A stretch of DNA of 64,000 bases from Halosimplex rubrum. Its GTDB lineage: Archaea; Halobacteriota; Halobacteria; Halobacteriales; Haloarculaceae. The DNA lies in the NCBI RefSeq assembly GCF_013415885.1, contig NZ_CP058910.1:1-64000 (forward strand). The letters run 5' to 3'. The notes under the pieces are model-generated. The model was not told where the DNA came from. It did no database searches and saw nothing but the letters and a program-made list of their open reading frames with translations. Below are positions 9,115 to 18,071 of the stretch, one piece after another. The position numbers and the translations under genes are program-made. The stretch's first letter is position 1; the number at the start of each line of letters is the position of its first letter.

Positions 9115-9230
9115 GGTTCGGCGCTCCCGTCCCCGTCGTCGCGGTCGCGGCGCTCGGTCAGCGCCGCCCGCACCTCGTCGACGGTCGCACCGGCGTCGGC
9201 CGTCCGGTCGAACAGGTCGCCCCAGGACAT
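9111..9230 (-). CDS. Small conserved protein upstream of the PIN-like gene
   Basis: A 39-residue reading frame, MSWGDLFDRTADAGATVDEV followed by RAALTERRD and an acidic tail. Its TGA overlaps the GTG of the PIN-like gene, the tight coupling seen in antitoxin-toxin pairs, though it is very short for an antitoxin and has no recognisable DNA-binding fold. The start is supported by the compact ATG and the coupling. Confidence 0.6.
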   Translation of the reverse strand: MSWGDLFDRTADAGATVDEVRAALTERRDRDDGDGSAEP

Positions 9231-9541
9231 GCGCGATTCGACGGGCCTCGGCCGGGTAAAACGTGCGGGTCGCCGCGCTCGGCGACCGTCGGCGAACGCG
9301 CCGGAACCGGTCGGATACGGCGTCAGCCGTCCGTCTGACGGGGATTTACCTCGGTCGGGGGCGGAGGGTCGCGTGGGCGCGCAGCGACGGCCTCATTTCC
9401 CATCCTCCCCACGGCGCGCCCCCTATCCACTCCAAGACGCCCGGCGACCGCGGACACGCGGTCGCATCGTTTCCGCGACGACGAGCCGCGGCGCTATCGA
9501 GCCGCGGCCGCGCCGCGTCTCGCGGCCGGCGGGGACGACCC
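9231..9541. other. Intergenic region, no gene seen
   Basis: This 311-base gap lies between the PIN-like pair and the trkA-type gene; both flanking genes point leftward. It contains two short inverted repeats: arms CGTCAG/CTGACG near 9322-9341 and arms CGACCGCG/CGCGGTCG near 9444-9463. I see no convincing coding frame or TATA box for another gene. Confidence 0.4.
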
Positions 9542-10213
9542 TCAGGCGGCGGCCGCCTCGTCGCCGCGGAGGAACGCCCGGATCTCGGGCAAGTCGGCGG
9601 GCGCGGCCATCAGCGCCACGTCGTCGCCGGCCTCGATCTCCGTCTGGGGCAGCGGGATCTCCATCGAGGCGTCGCTCCGTCCGTGGGCGTAGATGTGGGC
9701 GTCGCCCTGCAGGTCGACTTCGACGACGCGGCGGCCGATAAGCGGCGACCCCTCCGGGATGGAGACCGTCGCGACCGAGAGCTCCTCGGTGAGGTCGGCG
9801 AGGACGTTGAAGTCGCCACCCAGCAGCGCGGTCTTCGCGCCGGCGGCGCCCAGCCGCTCGGGGTAGATGATCTCGTCGACGTCCTCGGCGTACTTCTCGT
9901 AGATCTCCTGACGGTAGTCCTCGTCGATGCGCAGAGCCGTCCGCAGCCCGTGGTGTTTGCCGAGCATACACGCCGAGAAGTTGGTGTTGAGATCGCCCGT
10001 CAACGCGCCGACGGCGTCGGCGTCGGCGATGCCGGCCGCCATCAGCGTGGACTCGTCGGCGCCGTCCCCCTCGACGACGGTGAACCCCTCCTCGCGGGCG
10101 CGTTCGACCTTGTCCGGGTCGTTGTCGACGATCACGAGGTCGTGGCCCTCGCTCTGGAGGATGCGAGCCGTTCGCATCCCGACGCGGCCGAAACCGACGA
10201 TGACGAACTTCAT
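9542..10213 (-). CDS. trkA: TrkA family K+ channel/transporter regulator (RCK domains)
   Basis: A 223-residue cytoplasmic regulator of potassium uptake. The N-terminal Rossmann motif MKFVIVGFGRVGMRTARIL (G-x-G-x2-G) binds NAD(H), with acidic D at the end of strand 2 (LVIVDNDPDK). The C-terminal RCK_C (TrkA_C) domain spans about residues 140-223. The start at 10213 gives the canonical N-terminus; an in-frame ATG at 10240 would add nine unlikely residues. No transporter subunit lies beside it. Confidence 0.88.
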   Translation of the reverse strand: MKFVIVGFGRVGMRTARILQSEGHDLVIVDNDPDKVERAREEGFTVVEGDGADESTLMAAGIADADAVGALTGDLNTNFSACMLGKHHGLRTALRIDEDYRQEIYEKYAEDVDEIIYPERLGAAGAKTALLGGDFNVLADLTEELSVATVSIPEGSPLIGRRVVEVDLQGDAHIYAHGRSDASMEIPLPQTEIEAGDDVALMAAPADLPEIRAFLRGDEAAAA

Positions 10214-10318
10214 GGGACACCGTACCACGCCCGCCCACAAAACTGTGTTCCCGATCGGCGACGGGCGGCGGGGGACGGCAAACGGGCACCGTCGGAGCGT
10301 GATCCCCGCGTTCGCGTG

Positions 10319-11350
10319 TCAGCGGGGGTCTGCGTCGTGGTCGACGGCGGTCGCGTCGGCACCGTCCCGACCCGTCGCGCCGGTACCGTCCCGGCCGACC
10401 GCACCCCGCCCATCGCCTTCGAAGCGCGCGACGCCGACGCCCGCGACCGCTGCCAGCGTCGCGACCGCGACCGTCGAGAGGAGCGAGGCCGGCACGGCGA
10501 GTAAGTAGGTCCCGAGGGTCGTCCCGACCCCGTCCACCACGACGATTGCCGTCGTCGGCAGCCAGGCGAGCCAGAAGCCGGCGAAGCCGCCGACGGCGAC
10601 GACGGCGACGAACTGCCGGGAGAGCGTCTCGACGCCGAGGCGACGGACCGCGAGGTATCCCAGCGCGAGCCCGCCGCCGAGGAGGGCGAGATCCGAGGCG
10701 AGGCGCGTGAGCTGGATGTAGGTCACGAACGTCGATCCCAGCGACCAGGACCGCGGCAGGAACGCCGGGAGCCCGTCGACGCCGGTCACGGAGACCAGCA
10801 CGGAGAAGGCGGACTCCAGCGCGACGCCGAGCCCGCACACCAGCGCCGCGGCCGCGCCGAGCGGGAGCAGCGTCCGGATCGAAGGGGCGTCCGCGGGGCC
10901 GGGACGAGGGAGCGACGCCAGAGCCACACCCGCGAGTGCGCTCACGGCGAAGACGCCCGGGACCGCGACCAGTTCCACCGCGATGGGCAGCACCAGCCCG
11001 AACGGGCCCGTGCCCATCGTCTCGCCGGCCGCGATCAGGGTCACGACCGTCAGGACGAGCGCCCCGGCGCCGCCGAGCAGGACCGCGCCCGCGTAGCGGC
11101 GGTACACTCCGGTCACGTCGCGGTGGCGAGCCTCCCGATAGCCGAGCGCGAGCGCGCCGGCCAGCACCGCGGCCGTTCCGAGGACGGTTCCGATCTGCAG
11201 GTAGAGCGTGAGGGTGAACTCGTGCGGTCCGACGCTGGGGAGCCAGTCGGGGACCTCGTCGCCGACCACGGTCGACGGCGCGTACAGCACGGCGAACGCG
11301 AGCGCCGTCAGGCCGGCGGGGAGGCCGACAGTGCGGAGGGTCTGTCGCAT
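10319..11350 (-). CDS. Polytopic membrane protein of unknown function
   Basis: A 343-residue protein with about eight hydrophobic helices: an N-terminal helix after MRQTLRTVGLPAG, a pair near residues 45-110, and more to about residue 315. It ends with a hydrophilic Gly/Asp/Arg tail rich in GRDGTGATGRDG-like repeats. I recognise only a general haloarchaeal membrane protein pattern. The ATG at 11350 places the first helix at the N-terminus. Confidence 0.7.
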   Translation of the reverse strand: MRQTLRTVGLPAGLTALAFAVLYAPSTVVGDEVPDWLPSVGPHEFTLTLYLQIGTVLGTAAVLAGALALGYREARHRDVTGVYRRYAGAVLLGGAGALVLTVVTLIAAGETMGTGPFGLVLPIAVELVAVPGVFAVSALAGVALASLPRPGPADAPSIRTLLPLGAAAALVCGLGVALESAFSVLVSVTGVDGLPAFLPRSWSLGSTFVTYIQLTRLASDLALLGGGLALGYLAVRRLGVETLSRQFVAVVAVGGFAGFWLAWLPTTAIVVVDGVGTTLGTYLLAVPASLLSTVAVATLAAVAGVGVARFEGDGRGAVGRDGTGATGRDGADATAVDHDADPR

Positions 11351-11447
11351 GGCCGCGCTTCGAGCGCGCGACGCAAAAAAGTAGCGTGCCCGACAGTTCC
11401 GGCCCGGCTCCGTGGCATCCAAGGGCGTCGCGGCCCGATAGTCGAGT

Positions 11448-11645
11448 ATGGGACAACAGATCACCGTCACCGGGATGAGTTGCGGCGGCTGCGAACAGTC
11501 CGTCGAAGAAGCGCTCGAGGGCGTCGAGGGCGTCACCCATGCGACGGCCGACCGGGAAGCCGAGACGGCGACCGTCGAGGGCGACGCCGCCACCGACGCG
11601 CTCGTGGCCGCGGTCGAAGACGCCGGCTACGAGGCGTCGGCCTGA
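11448..11645 (+). CDS. Heavy-metal-associated (CopZ-like) metallochaperone
   Basis: A 65-residue HMA domain, beginning MGQQITVTGMSCGGCEQSVE. The GMSCGGC motif provides the two cysteines that bind Cu(I) or a similar soft metal, and the VEDAGYEA end is typical. Length is exactly one ferredoxin-like domain, as in CopZ chaperones that pass copper to P-type ATPases. No ATPase gene lies beside it. Confidence 0.9.
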   Translation: MGQQITVTGMSCGGCEQSVEEALEGVEGVTHATADREAETATVEGDAATDALVAAVEDAGYEASA

Positions 11646-11670
11646 GGAGAGACGGGCTTTTTGCGACCGC

Positions 11671-13962
11671 TCAGTCGTCCAGTGCGACCGACGCGAGCAG
11701 CGCCTCCAGCTGGATGCGCTCGTTGGCGCCGGTCGTGATCCGGTATTCGGTCTCGCCGATGCGGTCGAGCAGGCGGACGGCCGCCTCGTCCTCCAGGTCG
11801 AACTCCCACACCGACCGGTGGAGCTGGTCTATCACGTCGCCGCCGGCGATGCCCTCCTCGGTCAGCAGTCGGTCGAGCGTCGACCGCGCGGCGGTGAAAT
11901 CGCCCGCCAGCGCCTCGTCGACCATCCCCTTGATCTCCTCGGGCTTGGCGGTCGAGGTCAGCGCGTAGACGGCCTCCTCGTCGACCACGTCGCCCGTCAC
12001 GGAGGCCGCCTGCAGGGCGTTGATCGCCTTGCGCATGTCGCCGTCGGCCGCGTAGACCAGGGCGTCGAGGCCGTCGTCGGTGAACTCGATCCCCTCCTCG
12101 CCCGCGATGTGGCGCATCTCCTCGGCGACCGCCTCGTCGGAAAGCGGCGCGAAGCGGAACACGGCACAGCGGGACTGGATCGGGTCGATGATCTGGCTGG
12201 AGTAGTTACACGAGAGGATGAAGCGGACGTTGTTCGAGAACTGCTCCATCGTCCGGCGGAGCGCTGACTGTGCGTCGGACGTGTTGTGAGTGAGAATCCC
12301 GTTGGCGAGCATGAAGTTCGGAGTGTCCTCCATGCTGATGTTGTACGCCTTCCCGCGGTGGCTGTACTCGATACTGCGCACTGTCGCGGTCTGAACCGAC
12401 GCTCGTCCGCCGTCAGAGACCACTGCGGCGTCGAATTCGTCCCGGTCGTAGTGTTCGTGATGTGGGAGTTCGCCGTCACCGACGACGATAAATCTGTACT
12501 CGTCGCCGTACGTCTCGAGGAACTCCTTGACCTTCTCGGTCTGGCCCCACAGTTCGGCCACTCCTTTGACTTCGATGACCGTGTCGTCGACCAGGAAATC
12601 GGGATGGAACAGCGAGTCGGACAATTCGAACTCGGGTTCGTATTCGTACTCGATACCCGCATCCTGAAGCGTTTTCGCGACTTCGTACTCCCAGTTCGAC
12701 CGGACGAGGTGGCCGAGCTCGTCGCTGTATCGAGTGTTACTTCCGCCCGTCGGCTTATGACCCTGGAGTGCTTCCGAAACTTTCTGCGCGACTTCCGGGT
12801 CGCGCATGGGGTTGTTGTCCCCGGTAATATCACAGACCGGGTAGTCGCAGTTCTCCGTGGCCCTCTGGATGGCTTCCTCCCTCCGATCTTCGTCTACGTT
12901 GGCCCACCACTCCGCCGAACTCTCTCCGATCCGTGCTTTGACCGCTTCCGCGTCGGCATCGACGACCCACTCGTCCCACGGGGTTCCGGAGCGCTGTTCG
13001 CTGATTCGCTCACAGAACTGCTCGATAGATTCTTCGTCCATCTCCCAGACGGACACACCGTGGAAATCACCGCCGTGGTTGGGATTGTTCTCGCCTTCGA
13101 GTCGCCCATCGGAGAGTGTCTCGACGATCTTCTCGCGACGTTCCGCTGACCACTCCGAGCCGTGCATCGGGTTTCCTTCGCCCTGCATATCGCGGCTGTG
13201 TCCCTCGTCCTTGCAGTCGACCGAACAGAACCGTCCGGCTGTCCAGTCCCCGCAGGCCTCGCACCGAGAGACGCCCATATCGTCTTTGAAATCGGCGATC
13301 TCGTCACCCGGTTCCAGTTCTCGTAGTTCCTTCTCGACGAGTTCGCCGTCATCGCCGACCACGAAGAACGGATGGCTGAGACTCGCGAGAACCGTCCGGT
13401 CGTCGTCCAGTTCGAGTTCGAAGAAGTCCGCCACACCGGAGTCGACGAGTTTCCCCTTGTCGGACTGGATCTCGTTCGTTTCGAAGTCGACGGACGGGAT
13501 CGGTTCTCCCTGTTCGGCGACATCCTCTATCTGTTTCACCTCTGGTGACGAGGGATAGCCGGTGACAACTTCTGTACCCGGTGGGACACAGAGCGCGTCG
13601 GCCTCGTCGAGGAAGATGATTCGGTAGTTGTACCCGCCGAAGGAAGTCCGCGCGAAGTTCTTGATGCGGTCGCGCACCACGTCGATCCCGCGCTCGTCCG
13701 AGGCGTTGAGTTCGAGGAAGTTCTCCCCCCAGTCGTCGCCGTAGAGTTCGCGCGCGATGGCCGTCGCACTCGTCGTTTTTCCGATACCGGCCGGGCCTGA
13801 AAACAACATGTGGCTGAGGTCGTCGCGGTCGACGTAGCTCTGGAGGCGCTCGACGATGTCCTCCTGCCCGACGATCTCGTCGAGGGTCTGGGGGCGGTAC
13901 TTCTCGATCCAGACCTCCTCCCGTCCCGCCCGCGACCCGGAGTCCTGATCGGCCTCGCTCAT
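11671..13962 (-). CDS. rfcA: Replication factor C small subunit with an intein (RfcA-like)
   Basis: A 763-residue precursor; removing the 436-residue intein leaves a normal small subunit of 327 residues. The N-extein has the RFC-box EKYRPQTLDEIVGQ and P-loop GPAGIGKTT (about 56-64). The intein starts at Cys125, immediately after the Walker B motif FLDEADAL, and ends at Asn560. The C-extein resumes TSDAQSALRRTMEQF, then RCAVFRF and the collar domain. Without splicing the Walker B and sensor regions would be separated, so splicing should be required for clamp loading. The ATG at 13962 gives the usual acidic lead. Confidence 0.93.
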   Translation of the reverse strand: MSEADQDSGSRAGREEVWIEKYRPQTLDEIVGQEDIVERLQSYVDRDDLSHMLFSGPAGIGKTTSATAIARELYGDDWGENFLELNASDERGIDVVRDRIKNFARTSFGGYNYRIIFLDEADALCVPPGTEVVTGYPSSPEVKQIEDVAEQGEPIPSVDFETNEIQSDKGKLVDSGVADFFELELDDDRTVLASLSHPFFVVGDDGELVEKELRELEPGDEIADFKDDMGVSRCEACGDWTAGRFCSVDCKDEGHSRDMQGEGNPMHGSEWSAERREKIVETLSDGRLEGENNPNHGGDFHGVSVWEMDEESIEQFCERISEQRSGTPWDEWVVDADAEAVKARIGESSAEWWANVDEDRREEAIQRATENCDYPVCDITGDNNPMRDPEVAQKVSEALQGHKPTGGSNTRYSDELGHLVRSNWEYEVAKTLQDAGIEYEYEPEFELSDSLFHPDFLVDDTVIEVKGVAELWGQTEKVKEFLETYGDEYRFIVVGDGELPHHEHYDRDEFDAAVVSDGGRASVQTATVRSIEYSHRGKAYNISMEDTPNFMLANGILTHNTSDAQSALRRTMEQFSNNVRFILSCNYSSQIIDPIQSRCAVFRFAPLSDEAVAEEMRHIAGEEGIEFTDDGLDALVYAADGDMRKAINALQAASVTGDVVDEEAVYALTSTAKPEEIKGMVDEALAGDFTAARSTLDRLLTEEGIAGGDVIDQLHRSVWEFDLEDEAAVRLLDRIGETEYRITTGANERIQLEALLASVALDD
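12283..13590 (-). mobile_element. Intein in RFC, with NUMOD3-like and PD-(D/E)XK nuclease modules
   Basis: Intein residues 1-436. Splicing blocks: Cys1 (CVPPGTEVVTGY), block B around TVLASLSHPFF (His73), a block F-like segment near KAYNISMEDTPNFMLANG, and the end NGILTHN followed by Thr. The centre has four cysteines (110, 113, 122, 126) forming a likely zinc knuckle. Two NUMOD3-like segments start at GNPMHG (139) and NNPMRD (259). Next comes an SNWEYEVAKTL helix and the PD-(D/E)XK pattern HPDF...IEVKG with Asp331, Glu340, Lys342. I find no LAGLIDADG motif. Codon use is less GC-biased than in the exteins, consistent with mobility. Confidence 0.92.
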
Positions 13963-14086
13963 GCCCGGAGGGAGGCGACGACCGCCCGTAAACCTACCGA
14001 GTGGCCCCCGACCGGCGACCGCGCGAAACCGTCCAGCAATTACCTGGATGACACGTTTATCGGTGCGTCCGTCGTAGGTACGGGCG

Positions 14087-15163
14087 ATGAGACGGATAGC
14101 AACGGTGTTGGTGGTACTGATCGTCGTCCTGTCGGTGTTGCCCGGGGTGGCGGCCGCGGCGACGCGAACGGGCGGGACCGTCGTCGTCGGGGCGGACGAG
14201 ACCGTCGACGAGGACCTGGAGGCGTTCGGCGGGACCGTCGTCGTCCGCGGGACGGTGAACGGGGATCTCCAGGCGTTCGGCGGCTCCGTGGTCGTCGAGG
14301 GGACCGTGACCGGCGACGTGGAAGCCACCGCCGGGAGCGTCCAGATCCTCGGCGCCGTCGGCGGGGACCTGACCGCGGCGGGCGGTGCCGTCGACGTGGG
14401 CGACGGCGCGCAGATCGACGGGACCCTCGAAGCCGGCGCCGGCAGCGTCGCCGTCGCGGGGACCGTCCTCGGTGACGCCCGGATCGGCGCCGACAGCATC
14501 AGACTCGGCGAGGGCGCACAGATCGGCGGCGACCTCGTCTACGACGGCGACCTCGCGCGCGCCGACGGCGCCGTCGTCGACGGGGCGGTCACCCGCGACG
14601 AGGGGCTGAACGCCGGCGGCCAGACGGACTTCGCGATCCCCGGAGCGGTGTTCACCGTCTACGGCGTGTTCGTCGCGCTGCTGGTCGGCGCGCTGCTGTT
14701 GCTCGTGTTCCCCGGGACCGCCGCCGCGGTCGCCGACCGCGCGACGGGCGACCCGCTTCGGACCGGCGGGCTCGGTCTCCTGACGGCCGTCGCCGTCCCG
14801 GTCGTCCTCGCGGTGGTCGCGATCACCATCGTCGGCATCCCGCTGGCGCTGGCCGGGGGCCTCGCGTTCGGCCTGCTGGTCTGGTTGGGCACGATCTACG
14901 GCCGGTTCGTCCTCGGGACGTGGCTGCTCTCGCTGGCCGACGCCGAGAACCGCTGGGCCGCCCTGCTCGTCGGCGTCCTCGCGGTCGCGATCCTGCGGCT
15001 GGTCCCGGTCGTCGGCGCGCTCACCCGACTGGCCGTCTTCCTGCTGGGGTTCGGCGCGCTGGTGGCCGTCCTCGTCGACGGGTACCGCGACCGCCGCGAC
15101 CGTCGCGAGCGGGCACCCCGCGCCAGCGACGTGGACGACACCGGCGCCGAACCCGCGGACTGA
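14087..15163 (+). CDS. Bactofilin-like polymer-forming repeat protein with membrane domain
   Basis: A 358-residue protein. It has an N-terminal signal or anchor (IATVLVVLIVVLSVLPGVAAA), then short beta-helix repeats of the form GTVVVxGTVNGDLxAFGGSV (about residues 27-170), as in bactofilins. Three or four C-terminal transmembrane helices and a basic/acidic tail follow. It probably forms a repeat scaffold on the outer face of the membrane, with the helices anchoring it. The function in haloarchaea is unknown. Confidence 0.75.
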   Translation: MRRIATVLVVLIVVLSVLPGVAAAATRTGGTVVVGADETVDEDLEAFGGTVVVRGTVNGDLQAFGGSVVVEGTVTGDVEATAGSVQILGAVGGDLTAAGGAVDVGDGAQIDGTLEAGAGSVAVAGTVLGDARIGADSIRLGEGAQIGGDLVYDGDLARADGAVVDGAVTRDEGLNAGGQTDFAIPGAVFTVYGVFVALLVGALLLLVFPGTAAAVADRATGDPLRTGGLGLLTAVAVPVVLAVVAITIVGIPLALAGGLAFGLLVWLGTIYGRFVLGTWLLSLADAENRWAALLVGVLAVAILRLVPVVGALTRLAVFLLGFGALVAVLVDGYRDRRDRRERAPRASDVDDTGAEPAD

Positions 15164-15241
15164 CCCCGAGTTCGGGGTATCCCCCGTCGGAACGCGCCCG
15201 GCGGACGACACGCTCAAGCCCGCGGGGACGGATCTCCGGGT

Positions 15242-15442
15242 ATGCGCGTCACCGTCGCCGTCGCCGGCGAGGACACCCACGAGGTCGAAGTCGACGCGGA
15301 CGCGACCTACGGAGACCTGCTCGACCCGCTGCCCTACGGCGCACACGAGGTGTCCGTCCTCGTCGACGGCCGCCCCGTCCCCGAGGACGCCCCCGTCGAA
15401 GCCGAGACCGTGGAGGTGCTGCGGCTCGTCAAAGGGGGGTGA
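15242..15442 (+). CDS. samp2: Ubiquitin-like small archaeal modifier protein (SAMP2-like)
   Basis: A 66-residue beta-grasp protein ending in VLRLVKGG. The C-terminal di-glycine is the site that E1-like UbaA adenylates. In Haloferax, SAMP2 is conjugated to lysines of target proteins and also serves as a sulphur carrier for tRNA thiolation. The segment HEVSVLVDGRPVPEDAPVEA is very close to what I recall of SAMP2. It lies about 80 bases after the bactofilin-like gene and is probably independently transcribed. Confidence 0.88.
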   Translation: MRVTVAVAGEDTHEVEVDADATYGDLLDPLPYGAHEVSVLVDGRPVPEDAPVEAETVEVLRLVKGG

Positions 15443-15519
15443 TCGCGAGAGCGACGGGTGCGGCCCGCCGTCGTCCGCTTACGCAGTGTTCTTGAGGAAG
15501 CGGGGAGTATCGAGGTCCG

Positions 15520-16014
15520 ATGAGTGGCACAGAGCCCGCACCGGCGTTCGAGCTACCCAACGTCGGGGCCGGCCCCGACCCGTGTTCGCTGGCGACGCTG
15601 GCGGGCACCGAGTCGTTCGTCGTCCTCCTCTTGCACCACGACGACGCTTGTCACGACTGCCGCGCCCAGGCGAAGAAGGCCGCCGACCGCTACGCCGCCC
15701 TGCGCGCCCGCGACGCCGTCGCCGTCTCCGTCCTTCCGCGGGGTCGCGAGCGGGCCGAGGACTGGCAGGACCGCTTCGACCTTCCCCACCCGCTGCTGGT
15801 CGACCCCGACGGGTCCACAGGAGCCGACTACGGCCAGCCCGTCCGTCTCCCGGTCTTCGCCGAACTCCCGATATTCGGACGCTTGCCGGCCGTCGTCGTC
15901 GTCGACACGCGCGGCGCCGAACCCGAGGTCGCCTGGACCTACCGCGGCAAGTCCACGTGGGACCACCCCTCGATGACGACCGTCCTCGACGGCCTCGACA
16001 GCGTCCGGAAGTGA
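15520..16014 (+). CDS. Peroxiredoxin-like (AhpC/TSA, redoxin) protein
   Basis: A 164-residue thioredoxin-fold protein. The sequence LLLHHDDACHDCRAQAKKAA places a CHDC pair where peroxiredoxins have the peroxidatic cysteine, and the later VDPDGSTGADYGQPVRLPVF resembles AhpC-family strands. It probably reduces peroxides or disulphides in the cytoplasm; no export signal is visible. The next gene starts 26 bases downstream. Confidence 0.75.
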   Translation: MSGTEPAPAFELPNVGAGPDPCSLATLAGTESFVVLLLHHDDACHDCRAQAKKAADRYAALRARDAVAVSVLPRGRERAEDWQDRFDLPHPLLVDPDGSTGADYGQPVRLPVFAELPIFGRLPAVVVVDTRGAEPEVAWTYRGKSTWDHPSMTTVLDGLDSVRK

Positions 16015-16040
16015 GTCGCGATGCGGCCCCAGTTCTACCG

Positions 16041-16493
16041 ATGCCCCGCGACGTGACCGTCCGCCCGGCGACGGCCGACGACCTGACCGGCGTCCTCGGC
16101 GTCCTCGATTCCGCCGCACTGGAAACCGAGGCCGACCGCGTCCGGGCGAGCGTCGACCGCGGCGACGCGTTCGTCGCCGTTCGGGAGGAAACGGAGACGT
16201 CCGCCGAGGGGGCGGTCCTCGGCGCGATCGTGCTGGTCCGGCCGGCCGATACGGACGGATCCGACGCCGCACACGTCGACGCCGTCGCGGTCCGGCGGCG
16301 CCGCCGCGGCCAGGGGATCGGCCGGGCGCTCGTCTCGGCGGCCGCCGGGCGGTACGACCGGCTGGTCGCCGAGTTCGGCGCGGGCGTCCGACCGTTCTAC
16401 GAGTCGCTGGGGTTCGAGATCGAACCGCTCGACGGCGAGCGCGACCGCTACCGGGGCGTGTCGGACGGGCCAATCTCGCTGGACGACGACTGA
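16041..16493 (+). CDS. GNAT family N-acetyltransferase
   Basis: A 150-residue acetyltransferase: VRPATADDLTGVLGVLD at the start, the acetyl-CoA loop RRRRRGQGIGRALV (Q-G-I-G-R), and FYESLGFEIEPL near the end. Arginine-rich residues before the loop are unusual but plausible for CoA binding. The start at 16041 follows the peroxiredoxin gene closely, suggesting co-transcription. The substrate is unknown. Confidence 0.8.
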   Translation: MPRDVTVRPATADDLTGVLGVLDSAALETEADRVRASVDRGDAFVAVREETETSAEGAVLGAIVLVRPADTDGSDAAHVDAVAVRRRRRGQGIGRALVSAAAGRYDRLVAEFGAGVRPFYESLGFEIEPLDGERDRYRGVSDGPISLDDD

Positions 16494-16508
16494 AGGCGGG
16501 TCCGCGAC

Positions 16509-17957
16509 TCAGACCAGCGGTTCGACCAGGTCGCGACCCGCCGCGAGCAGTTCGTCGACCCGTCCCTGAGAACTCCCCTCTGCGTAGACCCGTAGCTTCG
16601 GCTCCGTACCGCTGGGACGCATCAGCAGCCAGGTGCCGTCGGCGAGGAAGACTTTGAACCCGTCGACGGTCGAGACATCCTCGACCGCCGAACCGGCGAG
16701 TTCGTCGGGCAGGGCGTCCTCGAGGTCGGCAAGGACGGGCGCCTTGCGGTCGTCGGGGCAGTCGACGCTGACTCGGTCCTGGACGATGTCGCCGTGGCGC
16801 TCCAGCAGGGCGTCGACGCGGTCGTCGTAGGACTCCGCGGCGGCGACGGCGGCGGCGAGGACGGCGACGGCGACGCCGTCCTTGTTGCGGACGTGGGTCG
16901 TGATACCGAACCCGCCGCTCTCCTCGCCGCCCATCAGGGCGTCGCCCTCGGCCATCGCCTGCGCGACCCACTTGAACCCGACCGCCGTCTCGTGGACGGA
17001 CTGGCCGTGGGCCTCGGCGACGCGGTCGACGATGCTGCTGGTCGAGACGGTTCGCACCACGTCGCCGCTGGTCTCCGTCTCGCTCGCCCAGAACTCGCCG
17101 TCGAGCAGCGCCCCGTAGGTCGCGGCGAAGAAGCAGTTCGGGTCGAGGACGCCCCGCTCGGGCGTGACGACGGCGATCCGGTCGGCGTCGCCGTCGTTGG
17201 CGACCCCGAGGTCGGCGCCCGATTCGGCCACGCGGTCGGCCAGCTCGCCGAGGTGGTCGGCGGTGGGTTCGGGCGAGTCGCCGCCGAACTCGGGGTCCCG
17301 GTCGCAGCGTAGCCGATCCACGTCGGCGCCGGCGCGTTCGAGGAGCAGGTCGGTGACGCCGCGGCCGCTGCCGTGCATCGCGTCGTACACCACGGAGAGG
17401 CCCGACAGGTCCGCGTCGACGGCGTCGAGCACGCGGTCGGTGTACGGGCCGACGAGGTCGGCCTCCGCGACGCTCCCCCACTCCGATTCGGGGAGCGGGT
17501 CGGGCTCGGCGAGGCGGTCGGCGAGCGCGTCCGTGACTTCGGGGAGCGCTGGCGCGCCGCCCGCGGGGAGGAACTTCACGCCGTTGTACTCCGGCGGGTT
17601 GTGCGAGGCGGTGACCATCAGGCCGCCAGCGAGCTCGCGCTCGCGGACGGTCCAAGCGACGGCGGGCGTCGGCAGGTCGCGGGGCGGGACCAGCACGTCG
17701 AAGCCGTTGGCGGCGAGCACGCGGGCGAGTTCCTCGGCGAAGCCTCGCGAGGTCTCGCGGGCGTCGTAGCCGACGGCGACGGTAGCGTTCCCGTCGTCGG
17801 TATCGGCGGCCGCGTCGGCCCCGTCGCTCTCCTCGCGGAGGTACGTCGCGACTGCCTGGCCGACCATGCGGACGCGCGGCTCGGTGAACTCGTCGAGCGT
17901 CGCGCGCCAGCCGTCGGTGCCGAACTCGATGGCGTCGGCGTCTGCGTCTGCGGTCAT
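16509..17957 (-). CDS. Phosphoglucomutase/phosphomannomutase family protein
   Basis: A 482-residue alpha-D-phosphohexomutase that interconverts 1- and 6-phosphates of a hexose. It begins IEFGTDGWRA, and the catalytic serine is in VTASHNPPEYNG. The metal loop is NDGDADRIA, the sugar-specificity loop is GGEESGGFG, and the phosphate-binding loop is RPSGTEPKLRVY. All four sites are intact. GEESGG is the loop seen in phosphoglucomutases. The ATG at 17957 is the start that precedes the conserved domain closely. A second, different mutase lies at 21441-22754. Confidence 0.9.
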   Translation of the reverse strand: MTADADADAIEFGTDGWRATLDEFTEPRVRMVGQAVATYLREESDGADAAADTDDGNATVAVGYDARETSRGFAEELARVLAANGFDVLVPPRDLPTPAVAWTVRERELAGGLMVTASHNPPEYNGVKFLPAGGAPALPEVTDALADRLAEPDPLPESEWGSVAEADLVGPYTDRVLDAVDADLSGLSVVYDAMHGSGRGVTDLLLERAGADVDRLRCDRDPEFGGDSPEPTADHLGELADRVAESGADLGVANDGDADRIAVVTPERGVLDPNCFFAATYGALLDGEFWASETETSGDVVRTVSTSSIVDRVAEAHGQSVHETAVGFKWVAQAMAEGDALMGGEESGGFGITTHVRNKDGVAVAVLAAAVAAAESYDDRVDALLERHGDIVQDRVSVDCPDDRKAPVLADLEDALPDELAGSAVEDVSTVDGFKVFLADGTWLLMRPSGTEPKLRVYAEGSSQGRVDELLAAGRDLVEPLV

Positions 17958-18071
17958 GCCCGTAGGCACCGCTCCCGGGCGGAAAAAGGTGTGTACGTGG
18001 CGTGCTACCACACTCACCGCGCCGGGGCGTCCGCTCCCGGTCACCGCCGCTCTCCGGCCCGCCGGAGCCGC

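Noticed and set aside
12283-13590. A LAGLIDADG homing endonuclease in the RFC intein
   Set aside because: I searched the intein translation for the paired dodecapeptide motifs and found none; the acidic nuclease motif is of PD-(D/E)XK type instead.
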